Notes: a model not told the origin generated them from the sequence alone. Counted from the stretch's first letter, positions 28,448 through 37,842 are shown. The stretch is DNA of 64,000 nt from Variovorax sp. Root411 (GCF_001425205.1 NZ_LMDW01000017.1:224250-288249); one strand, 5' to 3'. Translations and numbers: made by a program.

Positions 28448-28488
28448 GGTTCTCCCCGGGCGGGCGGCGGCCGCCCCGAAGGAGAACC
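28448..28488 (+). promoter_or_regulatory. Hairpin sequestering the mgtA ribosome binding site
   Basis: GGTTCTCC (28448-28455) is perfectly complementary to GGAGAACC (28481-28488), which contains the mgtA Shine-Dalgarno just before the ATG at 28491. A nested stem GGGCGG/CCGCCC (28462-28476) closes the loop. Folding would hide the ribosome site. Confidence 0.7.
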
Positions 28489-28490
28489 CC

Positions 28491-31256
28491 ATGAAAAATG
28501 TCCTGAAGTCTTTCTTCGAAAGCTTCCTGCGCAGCCGCCACATGCTGCATCACTTCGAGCGCTGGCAGACGCTGCTGGGCTCGAAGCCCGTCGGCACCGG
28601 CTCCGCCAGCATGCCGCCCGATATCGCCAAGGCGCTGAACGCCGCTTCGCGCACCGATGCAAGCGACATGCTCGCCAGGCTCGACAGCTCGCCACGCGGC
28701 CTCAGCGAAGGCCATGCGCAACTGCTGCGCAAGCGCCTCGGCAGCAACGAGGTGCGCCACGAGCAGCCGCTGCCCTGGTGGCAGCACCTGTGGCAGTGCT
28801 ATCGCAACCCGTTCAACCTTCTGCTGACGGTGCTGGCGCTGGTCTCCTACGTCACCGAGGACATGAAGGCCACGCTCGTGATCGGCAGCATGGTGGTGCT
28901 GTCGACGGTGCTGCGCTTCCTGCAGGAGTCGCGCTCCAACAAAGCGGCCGACCGGCTCAAGGCGATGGTGAGCAACACCTCGACCGTGCTGCGACCCGCG
29001 CCGGGCTACAAGGCGGGCGTGGCCGGCACCGAGGGCTTCGACGCCACGCACGCAGGCACCGTGCGCATCGAGGTGCCGATGCGCGACCTGGTGCCAGGCG
29101 ACGTGATTGCACTCTCGGCCGGCGACATGATCCCGGCCGACTGCCGCCTGCTCACCGCCAAGGACCTGTTCATCAGCCAGTCCGCGCTGACGGGCGAAGC
29201 CATGCCGGTCGAGAAATTCGTCATCGACCGCGGCGAGCGCGACGCCGGTGTACTCGAGCGCGAAAACCTGCTCTTCATGGGCACCAACGTGATCAGCGGC
29301 ACGGCCACCGCGCTGATCGTGCACACCGGCGACCGCACCTTCTTCGGTGCACTCGCCCAACGCGTGACGGCCACCGACCGCGGCACCAGCGCGTTCCAGG
29401 CCGGCATCAACCGCGTGAGCTGGGTGCTGATCCGCTTCATGCTGGTGATGGCGCCGCTGGTGCTGGTGATCAACGGCGTGGCCAAGGGCGACTGGTGGGA
29501 GGCGGCGCTGTTCGCGCTGTCGATCGCGGTCGGGCTCACGCCCGAGATGCTGCCGATGATCGTGACCGCCACGCTGGCCAAGGGCGCAGTGGTGATGTCG
29601 CGCCAGAAGGTGATCGTGAAGCGGCTCGAGGCGATCCACAACTTCGGCGCGATGGACGTGCTGTGCACCGACAAGACCGGCACGCTGACGCAGGACCGCA
29701 TCGTGCTCGAGCGCCACACCAACGCCTGGGGCGAGGAGTCGGACCATGTGCTGCAGCTGGCCTACCTGAACAGCTTTCATCAGACGGGGCTGAAGAACCT
29801 GCTCGACAAGGCCGTGCTGAGCCATGCCGAGATGCAGCTCGAGACGCGCCTGCAGACAACCTGGCGCAAGATCGACGAGGTGCCCTTCGACTTCTCGCGC
29901 CGCCGCATGTCGGTGGTGGTGGGCAATGGCGGCAGCGAGCACCTGCTGATCTGCAAGGGTGCGCTGGAGGAGATCCTGTCGGTGTGCACTTCGGTCGAGC
30001 GCGGCGCCGAGGTGCTGGCGCTCGATGCCGAGGTGTTGGCGCGCATCCATCGCGTGGCGTCGGAGCTCAATGCCCAGGGCCTGCGCGTGGTGGCCGTGGC
30101 GAGCCGCGCGCTGGCGGCCGGGGCACAGAAGCCGGCTTATGGCGTGGCCGACGAGTCGGGGCTCACGCTGCTGGGCTACGTGGCCTTTCTCGATCCGCCG
30201 AAGGAATCGACCGCACCGGCGCTGCGCGCGCTGGCCGAGCATGGCGTGGCGGTGAAGGTTTTGACCGGCGACAACGAACTGGTCACGCGCAAGGTCTGCG
30301 CCGACGTGGGACTGGAGGTCGGCCGCATGGTGCTCGGCCGCGAGATCGAGGAGCTGGACGACGCCAACCTGCGCGTGCTGGTCGAGCGGCACCAGGTCTT
30401 CGCCAAGCTCACGCCCGCGCACAAGGAGCGCATCGTGCAGGCGCTGCATGCCAACGGGCACGTGGTGGGCTTCATGGGCGACGGCATCAACGACGCACCC
30501 GCGCTGCGCGCCGCGGACATCGGCATCTCGGTGGACAGTGCGGTGGACGTGGCCAAGGAGTCGGCCGACATCATCCTGCTGGAGAAGAGCCTGATGGTGC
30601 TGGAGCAAGGCGTGATCCAGGGGCGCCGTACTTTCGCGAACATGCTGAAGTACATCAAGCTCACGGCGAGCTCGAACTTCGGCAATGTGTTCTCGGTGCT
30701 GGTGGCGAGCGCGTTTCTTCCGTTCCTGCCGATGCTGCCGCTGCATCTGCTGGTGCAGAACCTGCTGTACGACGTGTCGCAGATCGCGATTCCGTTCGAC
30801 AACGTGGACGATGAATTCCTGAAGGCGCCGCAGCGCTGGAACCCTGCGGACCTGGGGCGCTTCATGGTGTTCTTCGGGCCGCTGAGCTCGGTGTTCGACA
30901 TCCTCACGTTCACGGTGATGTGGTTCGTGTTCGCAGCCAACACGGTGGGCCACCAGACGCTCTTTCAGTCAGGCTGGTTCGTCGAAGGGCTGCTGTCGCA
31001 GACGCTGATCGTGCACCTGATCCGCACGCGCAAGATCCCGTTCCTGCAGAGCCGCGCGGCGTGGCCACTGCTGATCATGGGCGTGGCGATTGCCGCGGTG
31101 GGCATCTGGCTGCCGATGGGGCCGCTGGCGCACTACTTCAAGCTGCAGGCGCTGCCGCTGATGTACTTCCCGTGGCTGATCGCGATGCTGGTCGGCTATG
31201 CGGCGCTGACGCAGGCTGTGAAGGGGTGGTACGCGCGGCGGTATGGGTGGCAGTGA
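28491..31256 (+). CDS. mgtA: Magnesium-translocating P-type ATPase
   Basis: The protein has 921 residues, the usual length for MgtA/MgtB. The phosphorylation site DKTGTLT has Asp394. The TGEAMPVEK actuator motif and GDGINDAPALRAADIGISVD hinge motif are intact. The N-terminal cytosolic region and about 10 membrane spans are visible. It imports Mg2+ across the inner membrane using ATP. The gene has a long leader with two small ORFs and a hairpin over its ribosome site, but no M-box riboswitch was recognised. It stands alone between the ior/TRAP operon and purine genes. Confidence 0.95.
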   Translation: MKNVLKSFFESFLRSRHMLHHFERWQTLLGSKPVGTGSASMPPDIAKALNAASRTDASDMLARLDSSPRGLSEGHAQLLRKRLGSNEVRHEQPLPWWQHLWQCYRNPFNLLLTVLALVSYVTEDMKATLVIGSMVVLSTVLRFLQESRSNKAADRLKAMVSNTSTVLRPAPGYKAGVAGTEGFDATHAGTVRIEVPMRDLVPGDVIALSAGDMIPADCRLLTAKDLFISQSALTGEAMPVEKFVIDRGERDAGVLERENLLFMGTNVISGTATALIVHTGDRTFFGALAQRVTATDRGTSAFQAGINRVSWVLIRFMLVMAPLVLVINGVAKGDWWEAALFALSIAVGLTPEMLPMIVTATLAKGAVVMSRQKVIVKRLEAIHNFGAMDVLCTDKTGTLTQDRIVLERHTNAWGEESDHVLQLAYLNSFHQTGLKNLLDKAVLSHAEMQLETRLQTTWRKIDEVPFDFSRRRMSVVVGNGGSEHLLICKGALEEILSVCTSVERGAEVLALDAEVLARIHRVASELNAQGLRVVAVASRALAAGAQKPAYGVADESGLTLLGYVAFLDPPKESTAPALRALAEHGVAVKVLTGDNELVTRKVCADVGLEVGRMVLGREIEELDDANLRVLVERHQVFAKLTPAHKERIVQALHANGHVVGFMGDGINDAPALRAADIGISVDSAVDVAKESADIILLEKSLMVLEQGVIQGRRTFANMLKYIKLTASSNFGNVFSVLVASAFLPFLPMLPLHLLVQNLLYDVSQIAIPFDNVDDEFLKAPQRWNPADLGRFMVFFGPLSSVFDILTFTVMWFVFAANTVGHQTLFQSGWFVEGLLSQTLIVHLIRTRKIPFLQSRAAWPLLIMGVAIAAVGIWLPMGPLAHYFKLQALPLMYFPWLIAMLVGYAALTQAVKGWYARRYGWQ

Positions 31257-31273
31257 TCTTTCTGTTGAGTGTT

Positions 31274-31524
31274 CAGGGCGTGTGCACAGGCCGCCGGGTA
31301 CTCCCCTGCGCGAATGTCCCCCGGCCTACGGCCTCCTCCTTTATTTCGCTGCGGGGAGCACCCGACGCCCTGTGCACGATGGACGCAGCGCTCGTGCCGG
31401 CCGTTCAACCGCTCTGCTGAACGCCCACGCCGACGGGGTGCCTTGCGCAGCGAAATAAAGGAGGAGGCCGCAGGCCGGGGGACATTCGCGGAGCAAGGTA
31501 CCCCGTCGGCGTGAGCGCGCCCTG
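31274..31524. repeat. Inverted pair of repeat units, family B, copy 2
   Basis: Same paired architecture as at 6341, with a longer spacer between units. The left unit has CCGGGTACTCCCC/GGGGAGCACCCGA arms and the right unit has the GGTACCTTGC/GCAAGGCACCCC pair. Here the core contains a GGCC-TAC/TGC-GGCC mini-hairpin in place of the shorter GCTTCGC of copy 1. Outer ends are GTTCAGGGCG and its complement. It fills the space between the convergent mgtA and aldehyde dehydrogenase genes, where it could also end transcription. Confidence 0.85.
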
Positions 31525-31564
31525 AACAACGCCCTTCACGCACAAACCAAACTCAAGACCGGAA

Positions 31565-33007
31565 TCAGACGCCCAGAATAGAAACAGCCTTGGTGTTCAG
31601 GTAAGCCTCGAGCGCTTCCGGGCCGCCTTCCGAACCGTAGCCCGAGTCCTTCACGCCGCCGAACGGCATTTCCGGCGAAGGCGTGGCGGGCTGGTTGATC
31701 CACAGCATGCCGAGCTCGAGCTTCTGGCTCAGCAGGTGCGCGCTCTTGATCGACTTGGTGAAGGCATAGCCGGCCAGGCCGAAGGGCAGGCGGTTGGCTT
31801 CGGCAATCGCTTCTTCGAGTGTGTCGAAGCCACGGATGGCGGCGATGGGGCCGAAGGGTTCGTTGTTGAACACGTCGGCGTCCAGCGGCACGTCGGTCAG
31901 CACGGTGGGGGCGAAGAAGTTGCCCGTGTCGCCGATGCGTTCGCCGCCTGCCGCCACGGTGGCGCCCTTCTTGCGCGCATCTTCCAGCACGTAGGCCATC
32001 GCGGTGAGGCGGCGCGCGTTGGCGAGCGGGCCGATGGTCGTGCCTTCGGCCAGGCCGTCGCCGAGCTTCAGGCCTTCGGTGTACTTGACCAGCGTGCGGG
32101 CGAATTCTTCGCGCAGGCTGTTGTGCACCAGGAAGCGGGTCGGCGAAATGCAGACCTGGCCCGCATTGCGGAACTTGGCGGCGCCCGCTGCCTTGACGGC
32201 CAACGCCACGTCGGCGTCTTCGGCCACGATGACCGGGGCGTGGCCGCCCAGTTCCATCGTGACGCGCTTCATGTGCGATCCGGCCAGCGCGGCCAGTTGC
32301 TTGCCTACCGGGGTGGAACCCGTGAAGGTCACCTTGCGGATGATCGGGTGCGAGATCAGGTAGTTCGAGATCTCGGCGGGGTTGCCGAACACGAGGCCAA
32401 CGGTGCCGGGCGGGATGCCGGCGTCGACAAAAGCCTGCAGCAGCGCGGCGGGCGATGCGGGGGTTTCTTCAGGCGCCTTCACCAGGAACGAGCAGCCGGT
32501 CGCCAGCGCGGCGCCGAGCTTGCGCACGATCTGGTTGATGGGGAAGTTCCACGGTGTGAAGGCGGCGACGGGGCCGAGCGGCTCCTTCAGCACGAGCTGC
32601 TGCGCGGCAAGGTTGCGCGAGGGCACGATACGGCCGTACACGCGGCGGCCTTCGTCGGCGAACCACTCGATGATGTCGGCGGCGGCCAGCGTCTCGCCCT
32701 TGGCTTCGGCCAGCGGCTTGCCTTGCTCTTGCGTCAGCAGCTTGGCGATGTCGCCGGCGCGTTCGCGGATCAGGCCGGCAGCGCGGCGCATCACGGCGGC
32801 GCGCTCATTGGCGGGCGTGTTGCGCCACTTGTCGAAGCCGCGTTGTGCGGCGGCCAGGGCGCGGTCCAGGTCGGCGATGCTGGCATGCGCCACCTTGCCG
32901 ATGGCCTTGCCGGTGGCGGGGTTCACGACGTCCAGCGTCTTGCCGCCGACGGCGTCGACCCATTCGTTGTCGATCAGCAGGCGGGTGTCGGTGTAGGTGG
33001 CGGTCAT
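31565..33007 (-). CDS. NAD(P)-dependent aldehyde dehydrogenase (succinate-semialdehyde dehydrogenase type)
   Basis: The protein has 480 residues from the ATG at 33007, with AAGGA upstream; a longer 506-residue frame adds an unconserved N terminus. Catalytic residues are all present: Asn154 in FTPWNFP, Lys177, Glu252 in MELGGHAP and Cys286 in NAGQVCISPTR. It is closest in style to GabD-like semialdehyde dehydrogenases. It follows glycerate kinase and PuuD on the minus strand, so it could act on a glyoxylate- or tartronate-linked semialdehyde, but the true substrate is uncertain. Confidence 0.92.
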   Translation of the reverse strand: MTATYTDTRLLIDNEWVDAVGGKTLDVVNPATGKAIGKVAHASIADLDRALAAAQRGFDKWRNTPANERAAVMRRAAGLIRERAGDIAKLLTQEQGKPLAEAKGETLAAADIIEWFADEGRRVYGRIVPSRNLAAQQLVLKEPLGPVAAFTPWNFPINQIVRKLGAALATGCSFLVKAPEETPASPAALLQAFVDAGIPPGTVGLVFGNPAEISNYLISHPIIRKVTFTGSTPVGKQLAALAGSHMKRVTMELGGHAPVIVAEDADVALAVKAAGAAKFRNAGQVCISPTRFLVHNSLREEFARTLVKYTEGLKLGDGLAEGTTIGPLANARRLTAMAYVLEDARKKGATVAAGGERIGDTGNFFAPTVLTDVPLDADVFNNEPFGPIAAIRGFDTLEEAIAEANRLPFGLAGYAFTKSIKSAHLLSQKLELGMLWINQPATPSPEMPFGGVKDSGYGSEGGPEALEAYLNTKAVSILGV

Positions 33008-33168
33008 GGCGAACTTTTCCTTCGGGGACTGGATGATGAAAAGGGGAAATCTGGGTGTGCGGCGCGGCACCTTGGAGGTGCGCATGCGACAACGGCGGCC
33101 TTGCGACCGCCGGAGGCATAGATTAACCCGAGTTCAGGAAGCCCGCCGGGGGCTGCCAAACACCCCCG

Positions 33169-34509
33169 CTACAAGATCAGCAGCGCGCGGAAGTCGTTGA
33201 CGTTGGTGTGCGTCGGGCCCGTCACGAACAGATCACCGATCGCGTCGAAGTAGCCATACGCGTCGTTGCGGTCGAGGTGGTCCGACAGCTTCTTGCCGGC
33301 CGCCGTGGCGCGCGCCAGCGTGTCGGGCGTGACGAAGGCGCCGGCGTTGTCTTCCACGCCGTCGATGCCGTCGGTGTCGGCGGCCAGCGCCCACACCTGC
33401 GGCTGGCCCATGAGCGCGCCGGCCAGCCCCATGCAGAACTCGCCGGCCCGGCCGCCGCGGCCCTTGGCCTGGCCGGGCTGGCGCGGGCGGATCGTGACCG
33501 TGGTCTCGCCGCCCGAAAGGATGACGCAGGGCCGCGCGAACGGCTCGCTGCGGTGCGCCACGGCGCGGGCCAATGCGGCATGTACCTTGCCGACCTCGCG
33601 CGACTCGCCTTCCATCTCGTCGCTGAGGATGTGCGCCTCGATGCCGGCCTCGCGCGCCGCCCTGGCCGCTGCTTCGAGCGACTGCTGCGGCGTCGCGATC
33701 ATGTGGGTTGCGTGGCCCTGGAACACGGCATCGTCCGGCTTGGGCGTTTCGAGTTCGCCGCTTTCGAGTTGCGCGCGCACAGGCGCAGGCACCTCGATGC
33801 CGTAGCGGTCGAGGATCGCGAGCGCGTCGGCGCAGGTGGTGGCGTCGGGCACGGTCGGGCCGCTCGCAATGACGGCCGCGTCATCGCCGGGCACGTCGCT
33901 GATCGTCAGTGTCACCACGCGGGCCGGCGCGCATGCGGCCGCCAGCCGGCCGCCCTTGATGCGCGACAGGTGCTTGCGCACGCAGTTCATCTCGCCGATG
34001 CCCGCGCCGCTTTCGAGCAGTTGCTTGTTGATTCGCTGCTTGTCGGCCAGCGTCAGGCCCTCGGCCGGCAGCACCAGCAGCGACGAGCCGCCGCCCGAGA
34101 TCAGGCACAGCACGAGGTCGTCGGCCGTCAGGCCCTGCGTCAGCGCGAGGATGCGTTCGGCGGCCTGCTGGCCGGCCGCGTCGGGCACGGGGTGCGCGGC
34201 CTCGACGATCTCGATGCGTTGCGGCACGCCTTCGGGCCGCGGCGGAATGTGGTCGTAGCGCGTGACGACGAGCCCCGACAGCGGCGCATCGGCCGGCCAC
34301 AGGGCCTCGAGCGCCTGCACCATCGAGCCACCGGCCTTGCCGGCGCCGAGCACCAGCGTGCGGCCCTTCGGCGGGGGCGGCAGGTGGGCCCCCAAGGTGG
34401 ACAGCGGCAGTGCACGGTCCACCGCCACGCGGTAGATGTGTTCGAGGAAGGCGCGCGGGGCCTCGCGCGGATCGGGGGCGGGGCCGAAGGATGGATTCGA
34501 TGCGGTCAT
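33169..34509 (-). CDS. Glycerate 2-kinase, MOFRL family
   Basis: The protein has 446 residues from the ATG at 34509; a TTG 6 codons upstream is the alternative. Family motifs include VLGAGKAGGSMVQALEALWP, CLISGGGSSLLVLPAEGLTL, AVIASGPTVPD and the C-terminal MOFRL part with AADTDGIDGVEDNAGAFV. It phosphorylates D-glycerate to 2-phosphoglycerate. Glyoxylate released by purine breakdown is commonly routed through glycerate, which fits its place behind puuD. The glyoxylate carboligase and reductase steps are not in the window. Confidence 0.92.
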   Translation of the reverse strand: MTASNPSFGPAPDPREAPRAFLEHIYRVAVDRALPLSTLGAHLPPPPKGRTLVLGAGKAGGSMVQALEALWPADAPLSGLVVTRYDHIPPRPEGVPQRIEIVEAAHPVPDAAGQQAAERILALTQGLTADDLVLCLISGGGSSLLVLPAEGLTLADKQRINKQLLESGAGIGEMNCVRKHLSRIKGGRLAAACAPARVVTLTISDVPGDDAAVIASGPTVPDATTCADALAILDRYGIEVPAPVRAQLESGELETPKPDDAVFQGHATHMIATPQQSLEAAARAAREAGIEAHILSDEMEGESREVGKVHAALARAVAHRSEPFARPCVILSGGETTVTIRPRQPGQAKGRGGRAGEFCMGLAGALMGQPQVWALAADTDGIDGVEDNAGAFVTPDTLARATAAGKKLSDHLDRNDAYGYFDAIGDLFVTGPTHTNVNDFRALLIL

Positions 34510-34572
34510 GGCTTTGCTTGTCTCCAACCGGCGATTGTGCGGGGCACAGCGCCCCGCACTCTTGATCCCGGT

Positions 34573-35778
34573 CTAGTTTGTCTTGGCGCCGGCCTGGAAC
34601 CAACGGCTGACGAGGGCCCGCTCTTCGTCGGTGATGCCCGTGGCGTTGTTCATCGGCATGATCTTCGTGACCACCACCTGCTGGTAGATCGCCTGCGCAT
34701 GCGCGGCCACCTGCTCGGGCGAATCGACACGCACGTTCTTCATCTGCACGGCCGGGCCGTGGCACATGAAGCAGCGCTGCTCGAGCACCTTCTGCACGTC
34801 CTTGAATGCGACCACGGGCGCTGCTGCGGCAGCCACGGGCGCCGCAGCCGGCTCGGGCTTCATCCAGACGATGGTCAGGCCCAGCACCACGATGCCGATC
34901 AGCGCATACGGCAGCGGATTGCCCGCGTTGCCCAGCTTGAAGCGGTGGCACACCACGAAGAACTGCCGGATCGCCGCGCCGCCGAGCATGATCAGCAGCA
35001 GCACGATCCAGTTGTACTTGTGCGTGTAGGTGAAGCTGTAGTGGTTGCTCAGCATCGCGAACAGCACCGGCAGCGTGAAGTAGGTGTTATGCACGCTGCG
35101 CTGCTTGCCGCGCTGGCCGTGCACCGGGTCCACCGGGCGGCCTTCGCGCAGCGCAGCCACGTTCTTGCGCTGGCCGGGAATGATCCAGAAGAACACGTTG
35201 CCGCTCATGGTCGTGGCCATCATCGCGCCCACCAGCAGGAAGGCCGCGCGGCCCGCGAACCATTGGCAGGCCAGCCAGGTCGCGAAGACGATGAAGAGCG
35301 CGATCAGCACGCCGACGATGGTGTCGCCGTTCTTGCGCCGCCCGAAGACCTGGCAGATGCCGTCGTAGACCATCCAGAACACCACGAAGAAGGCCAGCGC
35401 CACGCCGATGGCGGCACCGGGCTGCCAGTCCATCTTCGACTTGTCGATCAGGTAGGTGCTCGCGTTCCACAGGTATGACATGGTGAAGAGCGCAAAGCCC
35501 GTGAGCCACGTGCTGTAGCTCTCCCAGTACGACCAGTGCAGGTGGTCCGGCAGCCTCTTGGGCGCCAGCGCGTACTTCTGCATGTTGTAGAAGCCGCCGC
35601 CGTGCACGGCCCATTGCTCGCCACCCACGCCCTTGTCGAGCGATTCCTGGTCCTGCGGCTTCTCGAGGCTGTTGTCCAGCATCACGAAGTAGAAGGAAGC
35701 GCCGATCCAGGCGATGGCGGTGATGACGTGGACCCAGCGCAGCAGCAGGTTGGCCCAGTCGAGGTAATAGCTTTCCAT
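34573..35778 (-). CDS. puuD: Urate hydroxylase, membrane type with C-terminal cytochrome c domain
   Basis: The protein has 401 residues. An N-terminal membrane domain with about eight spans (WVHVITAIAWIGASFYFVML onwards) is followed by an Ala/Pro linker and a cytochrome c domain with the haem site CFMCH (Cys336-His340). A distal Met in KIMPMNN is a candidate axial ligand. The PuuD family oxidises urate to 5-hydroxyisourate at the inner membrane and passes electrons to the respiratory chain, replacing soluble uricase. A TGTATACA palindrome lies 154 bp upstream, suggesting GntR control. Confidence 0.94.
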   Translation of the reverse strand: MESYYLDWANLLLRWVHVITAIAWIGASFYFVMLDNSLEKPQDQESLDKGVGGEQWAVHGGGFYNMQKYALAPKRLPDHLHWSYWESYSTWLTGFALFTMSYLWNASTYLIDKSKMDWQPGAAIGVALAFFVVFWMVYDGICQVFGRRKNGDTIVGVLIALFIVFATWLACQWFAGRAAFLLVGAMMATTMSGNVFFWIIPGQRKNVAALREGRPVDPVHGQRGKQRSVHNTYFTLPVLFAMLSNHYSFTYTHKYNWIVLLLIMLGGAAIRQFFVVCHRFKLGNAGNPLPYALIGIVVLGLTIVWMKPEPAAAPVAAAAAPVVAFKDVQKVLEQRCFMCHGPAVQMKNVRVDSPEQVAAHAQAIYQQVVVTKIMPMNNATGITDEERALVSRWFQAGAKTN

Positions 35779-35931
35779 GGATGCTCTCTCTCAACCCTGT
35801 CGGCGCGCAGGAACGCCGCGAAGGGGTTTCAGCCTGCTCACCACTGCGGGCGCTGTAAGCAGAGAAAGTGCCGCGAACGCAGGCGCCAGAAAATGGGCCT
35901 CGCTCCGCTGCGGCTTGTTGTGGACCGAAAG

Positions 35932-35939
35932 TGTATACA
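35932..35939. promoter_or_regulatory. Candidate GntR operator (TGTATACA) upstream of puuD
   Basis: A perfect 8-bp palindrome sits in the context AAAGTGTATACAGTT, the same as at 37897. It lies between xdhC and puuD. The GTATAC core is compatible with FCD-type GntR sites. Confidence 0.55.
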
Positions 35940-35996
35940 GTTTTGGCAAGTGGCGGGATGCTTTTTTGATGGCGTCGCCGCCGGGGAAAACCCTGT

Positions 35997-36815
35997 TCAG
36001 CCCAGCGATTGCAACAACTGTGCCGCCACCGCCACCGCAATCACCTCGGGCTCCTTGCCCGTGATGCCCGGCACGCCGATGGGGCAGGTGATGCGAGCCA
36101 GTTCGTCGGCCGTGAAGCCGCGCGCCTCGAGCCGGTGGCTGAAAGTGGCCCACTTGGTCTTGCTGCCGATCAGGCCGACGTATGGCAGGTCGTTGCGCTC
36201 GCGCAGTCGCTTGAGGCAGGAGATGACGATGTCGAGGTCTTCGGCGTGGCTGAAGCTCATGATCAGCACGCGGCTGCCCGGCGCGAGCGCGGCCACGGCG
36301 TCCTGCACGGGCTCGGAATGCTCGGTGTCGATCTGTGCCGGCAGCTTTTCGGGGAAGACGCCGTCGCGGCTGTCGATCCAGCGCACGGAGAACGGCAGCG
36401 CGGCCAGCAACCGCGCCAATGCGGCGCCCACGTGGCCGCCGCCGAACAGCGCCACGGGCTCGAGTTGCGCGACCAGTTCGCGCTGCAGCCTCGGCGCGTC
36501 GGCGGCCGTGACGCGCTCGTACGACAAGAACATCACGCCGCCACAGCACTGCCCCAGGCTTGGGCCGAGCGGGTAGCGCTGGATGCCGTCGAAGGGGGCG
36601 CGCGTGCCGGCCAGCAGCTCGCGCGCTTCCTTCGTGGCCTGGAATTCGAGTTGCCCGCCGCCGATGGTGGCCGTGAGCGCGCCGGCCCACACCGCCATCC
36701 AGGTGCCCGCCTCGCGCGGGGCCGAGCCCTGCGTCGATTCGACACGCACCAGCACCGCGTCTTCGCGGGCAAGGCGAGCCAGCAATTGATCGACCAGGCC
36801 ATTCATTTCCGACAC
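35997..36815 (-). CDS. xdhC: Xanthine dehydrogenase accessory protein
   Basis: The protein has 272 residues. The N-terminal part has the XdhC motif GSAPREAGTWMAVW and a conserved GQCCGG (near residue 90); the C-terminal Rossmann-like domain begins VALFGGGHVGAALARLLAAL. XdhC binds molybdenum cofactor and inserts it into XdhB. It is normally next to xdhAB; here it is about 20 kb away beside puuD, with unrelated genes between. It is divergent from the lipoprotein gene at 36859. Confidence 0.94.
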   Translation of the reverse strand: MSEMNGLVDQLLARLAREDAVLVRVESTQGSAPREAGTWMAVWAGALTATIGGGQLEFQATKEARELLAGTRAPFDGIQRYPLGPSLGQCCGGVMFLSYERVTAADAPRLQRELVAQLEPVALFGGGHVGAALARLLAALPFSVRWIDSRDGVFPEKLPAQIDTEHSEPVQDAVAALAPGSRVLIMSFSHAEDLDIVISCLKRLRERNDLPYVGLIGSKTKWATFSHRLEARGFTADELARITCPIGVPGITGKEPEVIAVAVAAQLLQSLG

Positions 36816-36858
36816 CTTCGGTTGCGGGGCTGCACGAGACTCACGGTATAAACCGGCG

Positions 36859-37353
36859 ATGAACCGTCAGCTTACGCCGCGCCGCCTTGCCCTGGTGGCA
36901 TCCGTCATTTCCGCACTCTGGCTCGCCGGCTGCGCAAGCCCCGGGACCGTGCCCGGTCAATTGAGCGAGGTCAAGGCCGAACCGAGTGTGGCGGCCACCG
37001 TGTCGCACACCTCGTCGAATGCGGCCACCGCGCGCGAGTACCGCCGCGATGCGGCACGCCACATCTACAACGCCAACAAGTCCCGCATCTACAGCGGCCA
37101 GCTGCCGCCGATGCTCTATGCCGTCGGCACCCTGCAGGTCAACCTCGATGCCGGCGGCAAGGTGGTGTCGCTGCATTGGATGCGCGCGCCCAAGCACGCA
37201 CCCGAGGTCATCGCCGAGATCGAACGCACGGTGCTGCAAGCCGCGCCCTTCCCCGTCGCGACCCGCCTCGGCGCGGTCACATGGACCGACACCTGGCTGT
37301 GGGACAAGAGCGGGCGCTTCCAGCTCGATACCCTGACCGAAGGGCAAAACTAG
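36859..37353 (+). CDS. TonB-C-like lipoprotein of unknown role
   Basis: A 164-residue protein with a lipoprotein signal peptide (LWLAGC, Cys25). The C-terminal half (LPPMLYAVGTLQVNLDAGGK, VVSLHWMRAPKHAPEVIAEI) has the beta-alpha-beta pattern of TonB C-terminal domains but lacks the TonB transmembrane anchor and Pro-rich linker. It is probably a small periplasmic or outer-membrane lipoprotein. Its presence among purine genes may be incidental; the function is unknown. Confidence 0.8.
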   Translation: MNRQLTPRRLALVASVISALWLAGCASPGTVPGQLSEVKAEPSVAATVSHTSSNAATAREYRRDAARHIYNANKSRIYSGQLPPMLYAVGTLQVNLDAGGKVVSLHWMRAPKHAPEVIAEIERTVLQAAPFPVATRLGAVTWTDTWLWDKSGRFQLDTLTEGQN

Positions 37354-37357
37354 GCTC

Positions 37358-37455
37358 ACCCCCAGTCTTCGCGCACTTCGTGTCGCTTCGCCAACCCCCT
37401 TGCAGGGGGCAACACCAGCGGCCCGGCAAAGCCGGTTCCGCGGTGTTCCACGAAA
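37358..37455 (+). repeat. Palindromic intergenic repeat family A, copy 3
   Basis: Same element as at 11811 with minor changes, including a CCCCCTTGCAGGGGG hairpin and the AACACC...GGTGTT palindrome. It lies between the convergent lipoprotein and uraH genes, so it may serve as a shared transcript end. Confidence 0.78.
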
Positions 37456-37491
37456 AGACAATGATCGCTCCATCAGGGGCTGGGCCGGAGA

Positions 37492-37842
37492 TCAAGACCC
37501 GCGGTATGTGGAGTAGCTCCATGGGCTCACCAGCAGCGGCACGTGGTAGTGCTGGTCGGTGTGCGCCACGCCGAAGTCCAGCGACACCTTGTTCAGGAAG
37601 TTCGGCTCGGGCAGCTTCACGCCGCGGGCCTTGAAGTAGCCCGCCACGTCGAACACCAGCCGGTAGGTGCCGGCCTTCAGCGAGTTGTTGTCGTAGAGCG
37701 GTCCGTCGCTGCGGCCGTCCGAATTCAGCGTGAAGCGCTTCACCAGCGTGGCGGCGTCGCCGTCGGTGGTGAACAGCGCAACCTCCATGCCGGCCGCCGG
37801 GCCGCCGTGCATCGTGTCCAGTACGTGAGTGCTCAAGCCCAT
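37492..37842 (-). CDS. uraH: 5-Hydroxyisourate hydrolase
   Basis: The protein has 116 residues from the ATG at 37842, with AAGGAG 6 nt upstream; a longer frame to 37893 crosses the operator. It shows the transthyretin-related signatures: LSTHVLDTMHGGPAAG at the N terminus and the C-terminal YRGS. It hydrolyses 5-hydroxyisourate (the PuuD product) to OHCU. It is divergent from the GntR gene, with a TGTATACA site between them. Confidence 0.95.
   Translation of the reverse strand: MGLSTHVLDTMHGGPAAGMEVALFTTDGDAATLVKRFTLNSDGRSDGPLYDNNSLKAGTYRLVFDVAGYFKARGVKLPEPNFLNKVSLDFGVAHTDQHYHVPLLVSPWSYSTYRGS

Noticed and set aside
27737..28490. M-box (Mg2+) riboswitch upstream of mgtA
   Set aside because: The conserved M-box core was not recognised; the leader looks ORF- and hairpin-based instead.
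28101..30953. Long minus-strand open frame opposite mgtA
   Set aside because: mgtA on the plus strand has all P-type ATPase motifs; the opposite frame has none.
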